Part shown: piece after piece, positions 13,599 to 14,610 of the stretch
How the letters are laid out: the number at the start of each line of letters is the position of its first letter
Numbering within the stretch: position 1 is the first letter of the stretch
Assembly (NCBI GenBank): GCA_905213895.1
Contig: CAJMKE010000026.1
Span: forward strand, 1 to 14,610
Source: an uncultured Alistipes sp.
GTDB lineage: Bacteria > Bacteroidota > Bacteroidia > Bacteroidales > Rikenellaceae
Length of the DNA: 14,610 bases
Reading direction: 5' to 3'
Notes under the pieces: generated by a model
Database searches by the model: none
Told to the model about the DNA's origin: nothing
Seen by the model: the letters and a program-made list of their open reading frames with translations, nothing else
Made by a program: the position numbers and the translations under genes

Positions 13599-13679
13599 AA
13601 ATCGCCGACCGACAATACGCACTGTGGTTCGGATTTTGCGAAGACGAACAATACTAAAACTTCTACAAACATTACGATT

Positions 13680-14282
13680 ATGACAACATCTGCTGTACAA
13701 ACATTCACGCTCAAACCGCTGCCTTACGACTATACAGCGCTTGCGCCGGAGATTTCCGAGGAGACTCTCCGCTATCACCACGACAAACACACTGCGGCAT
13801 ACGTTGCCAAACTCAACGAACTCGTCGCCGGAACATCGTTCGCCGAAAAGTCGCTCGAAGAGATTATCCGCACCGCCGACGGCGCGATATTCAACAATGC
13901 CGCGCAGGTGTGGAACCACAACTTCTACTTCGAGTCGCTCACTCCGAATCCGCAGCCGAAACCGACCGGCGCACTGCTCAAAGCGATAGACCGCTCGTTC
14001 GGCTCGTTCCAGGGGCTGAAAGAGCATATCGCCAAGCACTGCACCGCATTGTTCGGTTCGGGCTGGGTATGGCTCGTGCGCGACCAGCACGGCTCGCTGG
14101 CGATAATGGACGGCTACAATGCCGACAACCCGCTTCGCCACGCGCTCACGCCGCTGCTCTGCCTCGACGTCTGGGAACACGCCTACTACATCGACTACCG
14201 TAACGCCCGTGCCGATGCCGTCGGCGCGCACTGGAACAGAATCGACTGGTGCAGGGTCGAAGACCGTTTCAGCCGCAAATAG
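13680..14282 (+). CDS. sodB: Superoxide dismutase, iron type
   Basis: A 200-residue Fe/Mn-family superoxide dismutase that converts superoxide to oxygen and peroxide in the cytoplasm. Metal ligands are H33 (RYHHDKHT), H80 (VWNHNFYF), D163 and H167 (LDVWEHAYYIDYRNAR). Q76 in NNAAQVWNH is the outer-sphere glutamine typical of iron enzymes, although relatives in Bacteroidota can accept manganese. I start at 13680 because it places the conserved LPYDYTALAPEIS at the N-terminus. An in-frame ATG at 13578 would add 34 residues of repeat-derived sequence unlike any dismutase. The gene ends with TAG at 14280-14282, and a hairpin follows at 14301-14337. Oxygen-dependent control via the folded leader upstream is possible but unproven. 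Confidence 0.95.
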   Translation: MTTSAVQTFTLKPLPYDYTALAPEISEETLRYHHDKHTAAYVAKLNELVAGTSFAEKSLEEIIRTADGAIFNNAAQVWNHNFYFESLTPNPQPKPTGALLKAIDRSFGSFQGLKEHIAKHCTALFGSGWVWLVRDQHGSLAIMDGYNADNPLRHALTPLLCLDVWEHAYYIDYRNARADAVGAHWNRIDWCRVEDRFSRK

Positions 14283-14301
14283 AGCGGTCGGGACATAAGA
14301 A

Positions 14302-14337
14302 ACGGGCAGGAACGGTTTCGTACCGCATCCTGCCCGT
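14302..14337. terminator. Hairpin between convergent sodB and phosphodiesterase genes
   Basis: Arms ACGGGCAGGA and TCCTGCCCGT (14302-14311, 14328-14337) enclose a second stem CGGT/ACCG. The minus-strand side continues with TTTCTTAT. T runs are poor on both strands, so this is a moderate call for a shared terminator. Confidence 0.5.
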
Positions 14338-14357
14338 CGTATTTACTGCCGCACGGA

Positions 14358-14610
14358 CTATTTCTCCGGCTCGGCTACGCCTTTGAGTTTGATGAACGGA
14401 AGGTTCTCCTTCGCCCACTTGCTGACCTCGCTGAAACGGTCGCAGCACATCGCGTCGCTGCCGAGAGCCGCTCCGAGGAAGAAGTCCTCGACGGTGCTGC
14501 CGGGCCAGAGCGAAACTATCATGCCGAGTTTGTGGGCGAGTTTGATGGTCTTGCGGGTCGTGCCGTCCATCTTGCAGCCTACGCGCTTGATGCCCATCTC
14601 GTATGCCTCC
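14358..14610 (-). CDS. Probable glycerophosphodiester phosphodiesterase, C-terminal part (cut by window edge)
   Basis: Only the last 84 or so residues are visible and the frame stays open to the window edge. The segment KLAHKLGMIVSLWPGSTVEDFFLG, then ALGSDAMCCDRFSEVSKW, resembles the last strands and helices of the GDPD TIM barrel, where the chain ends with a 'G.D....D.' strand followed by a helix. Such enzymes hydrolyse glycerophosphodiesters to glycerol-3-phosphate and an alcohol. The catalytic His and Glu residues lie outside the window, so the assignment rests on the C-terminus alone. The gene converges on sodB across a hairpin. Confidence 0.6.
   Translation of the reverse strand, partial: EAYEMGIKRVGCKMDGTTRKTIKLAHKLGMIVSLWPGSTVEDFFLGAALGSDAMCCDRFSEVSKWAKENLPFIKLKGVAEPEK

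Noticed and set aside
13578..13679. Upstream ATG for superoxide dismutase
   Set aside because: The added 34 residues start inside the 9-nt repeat (MSLKTLTK) and do not resemble a dismutase N-terminus or a signal peptide.

Overview
The window looks like chromosomal DNA of a gut-type Bacteroidota, most likely a GC-rich Bacteroidales such as Alistipes or another Rikenellaceae. Three things point there. Nearly every transcription unit is preceded by the Bacteroidota promoter pattern (TTG/TTTG, about 18-21 nt, TAnnTTTG). The two complete tRNA genes lack an encoded CCA. The gene content is also typical: a DUF4254 protein next to a family-9 glycosyltransferase, a GH73-LysM lysin, DUF1573, NfnAB, ferritin and a TonB receptor with a carboxypeptidase-regulatory domain. 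No ribosomal RNA or marker gene is present, so the genus is inference.

Layout. 1-1790 (minus): a tRNA-Leu cut by the window edge, a glycosyltransferase and an overlapping DUF4254 gene. 1862-2851 (plus): a secreted glucosaminidase with two LysM domains, fired from a promoter that forms an inverted repeat with the divergent DUF4254 promoter. About 2940-4700 is a conspicuously AT-rich island: a promoter, a strongly foldable stretch that looks like a structured RNA, a 44-residue secreted-peptide ORF, an orphan lipoprotein, a 48-residue ORF and a long bidirectional terminator. 4840-5712 is a tRNA locus (tRNA-Asn, tRNA-Val, minus). Behind tRNA-Val lie two tandem 228/229-bp repeats, each starting with a copy of the tRNA-Val 3' end, and then a 139-bp element with 18-bp inverted ends. 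5842-9271 (plus): DUF1573 protein and the nfnAB electron-bifurcating transhydrogenase pair. 9347-9868 (minus): ferritin. 10084-12808 (plus): a small Cys/His-bearing membrane protein and a TonB-dependent receptor. 12924-14279 (plus): nucleoside diphosphate kinase, a foldable leader or small RNA, and an iron-type superoxide dismutase. The right edge holds the C-terminus of a probable glycerophosphodiester phosphodiesterase (minus).

How the genes fit together. The right two thirds have a redox and iron flavour: NfnAB balances NADH, NADPH and ferredoxin, ferritin stores iron, superoxide dismutase protects against oxygen, and the TonB receptor with its metal-ligand-rich neighbour may import a metal or metal complex. 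The most unusual material is non-coding: the folded region at 3006-3230, the tRNA-Val tail repeats, the inverted-repeat element at 4840-4978, the folded region before the superoxide dismutase gene, and a 9-nt iterated repeat (TTAArGnCn) found in four separate intergenic spots. I found no integrase, transposase, CRISPR array or defence gene.
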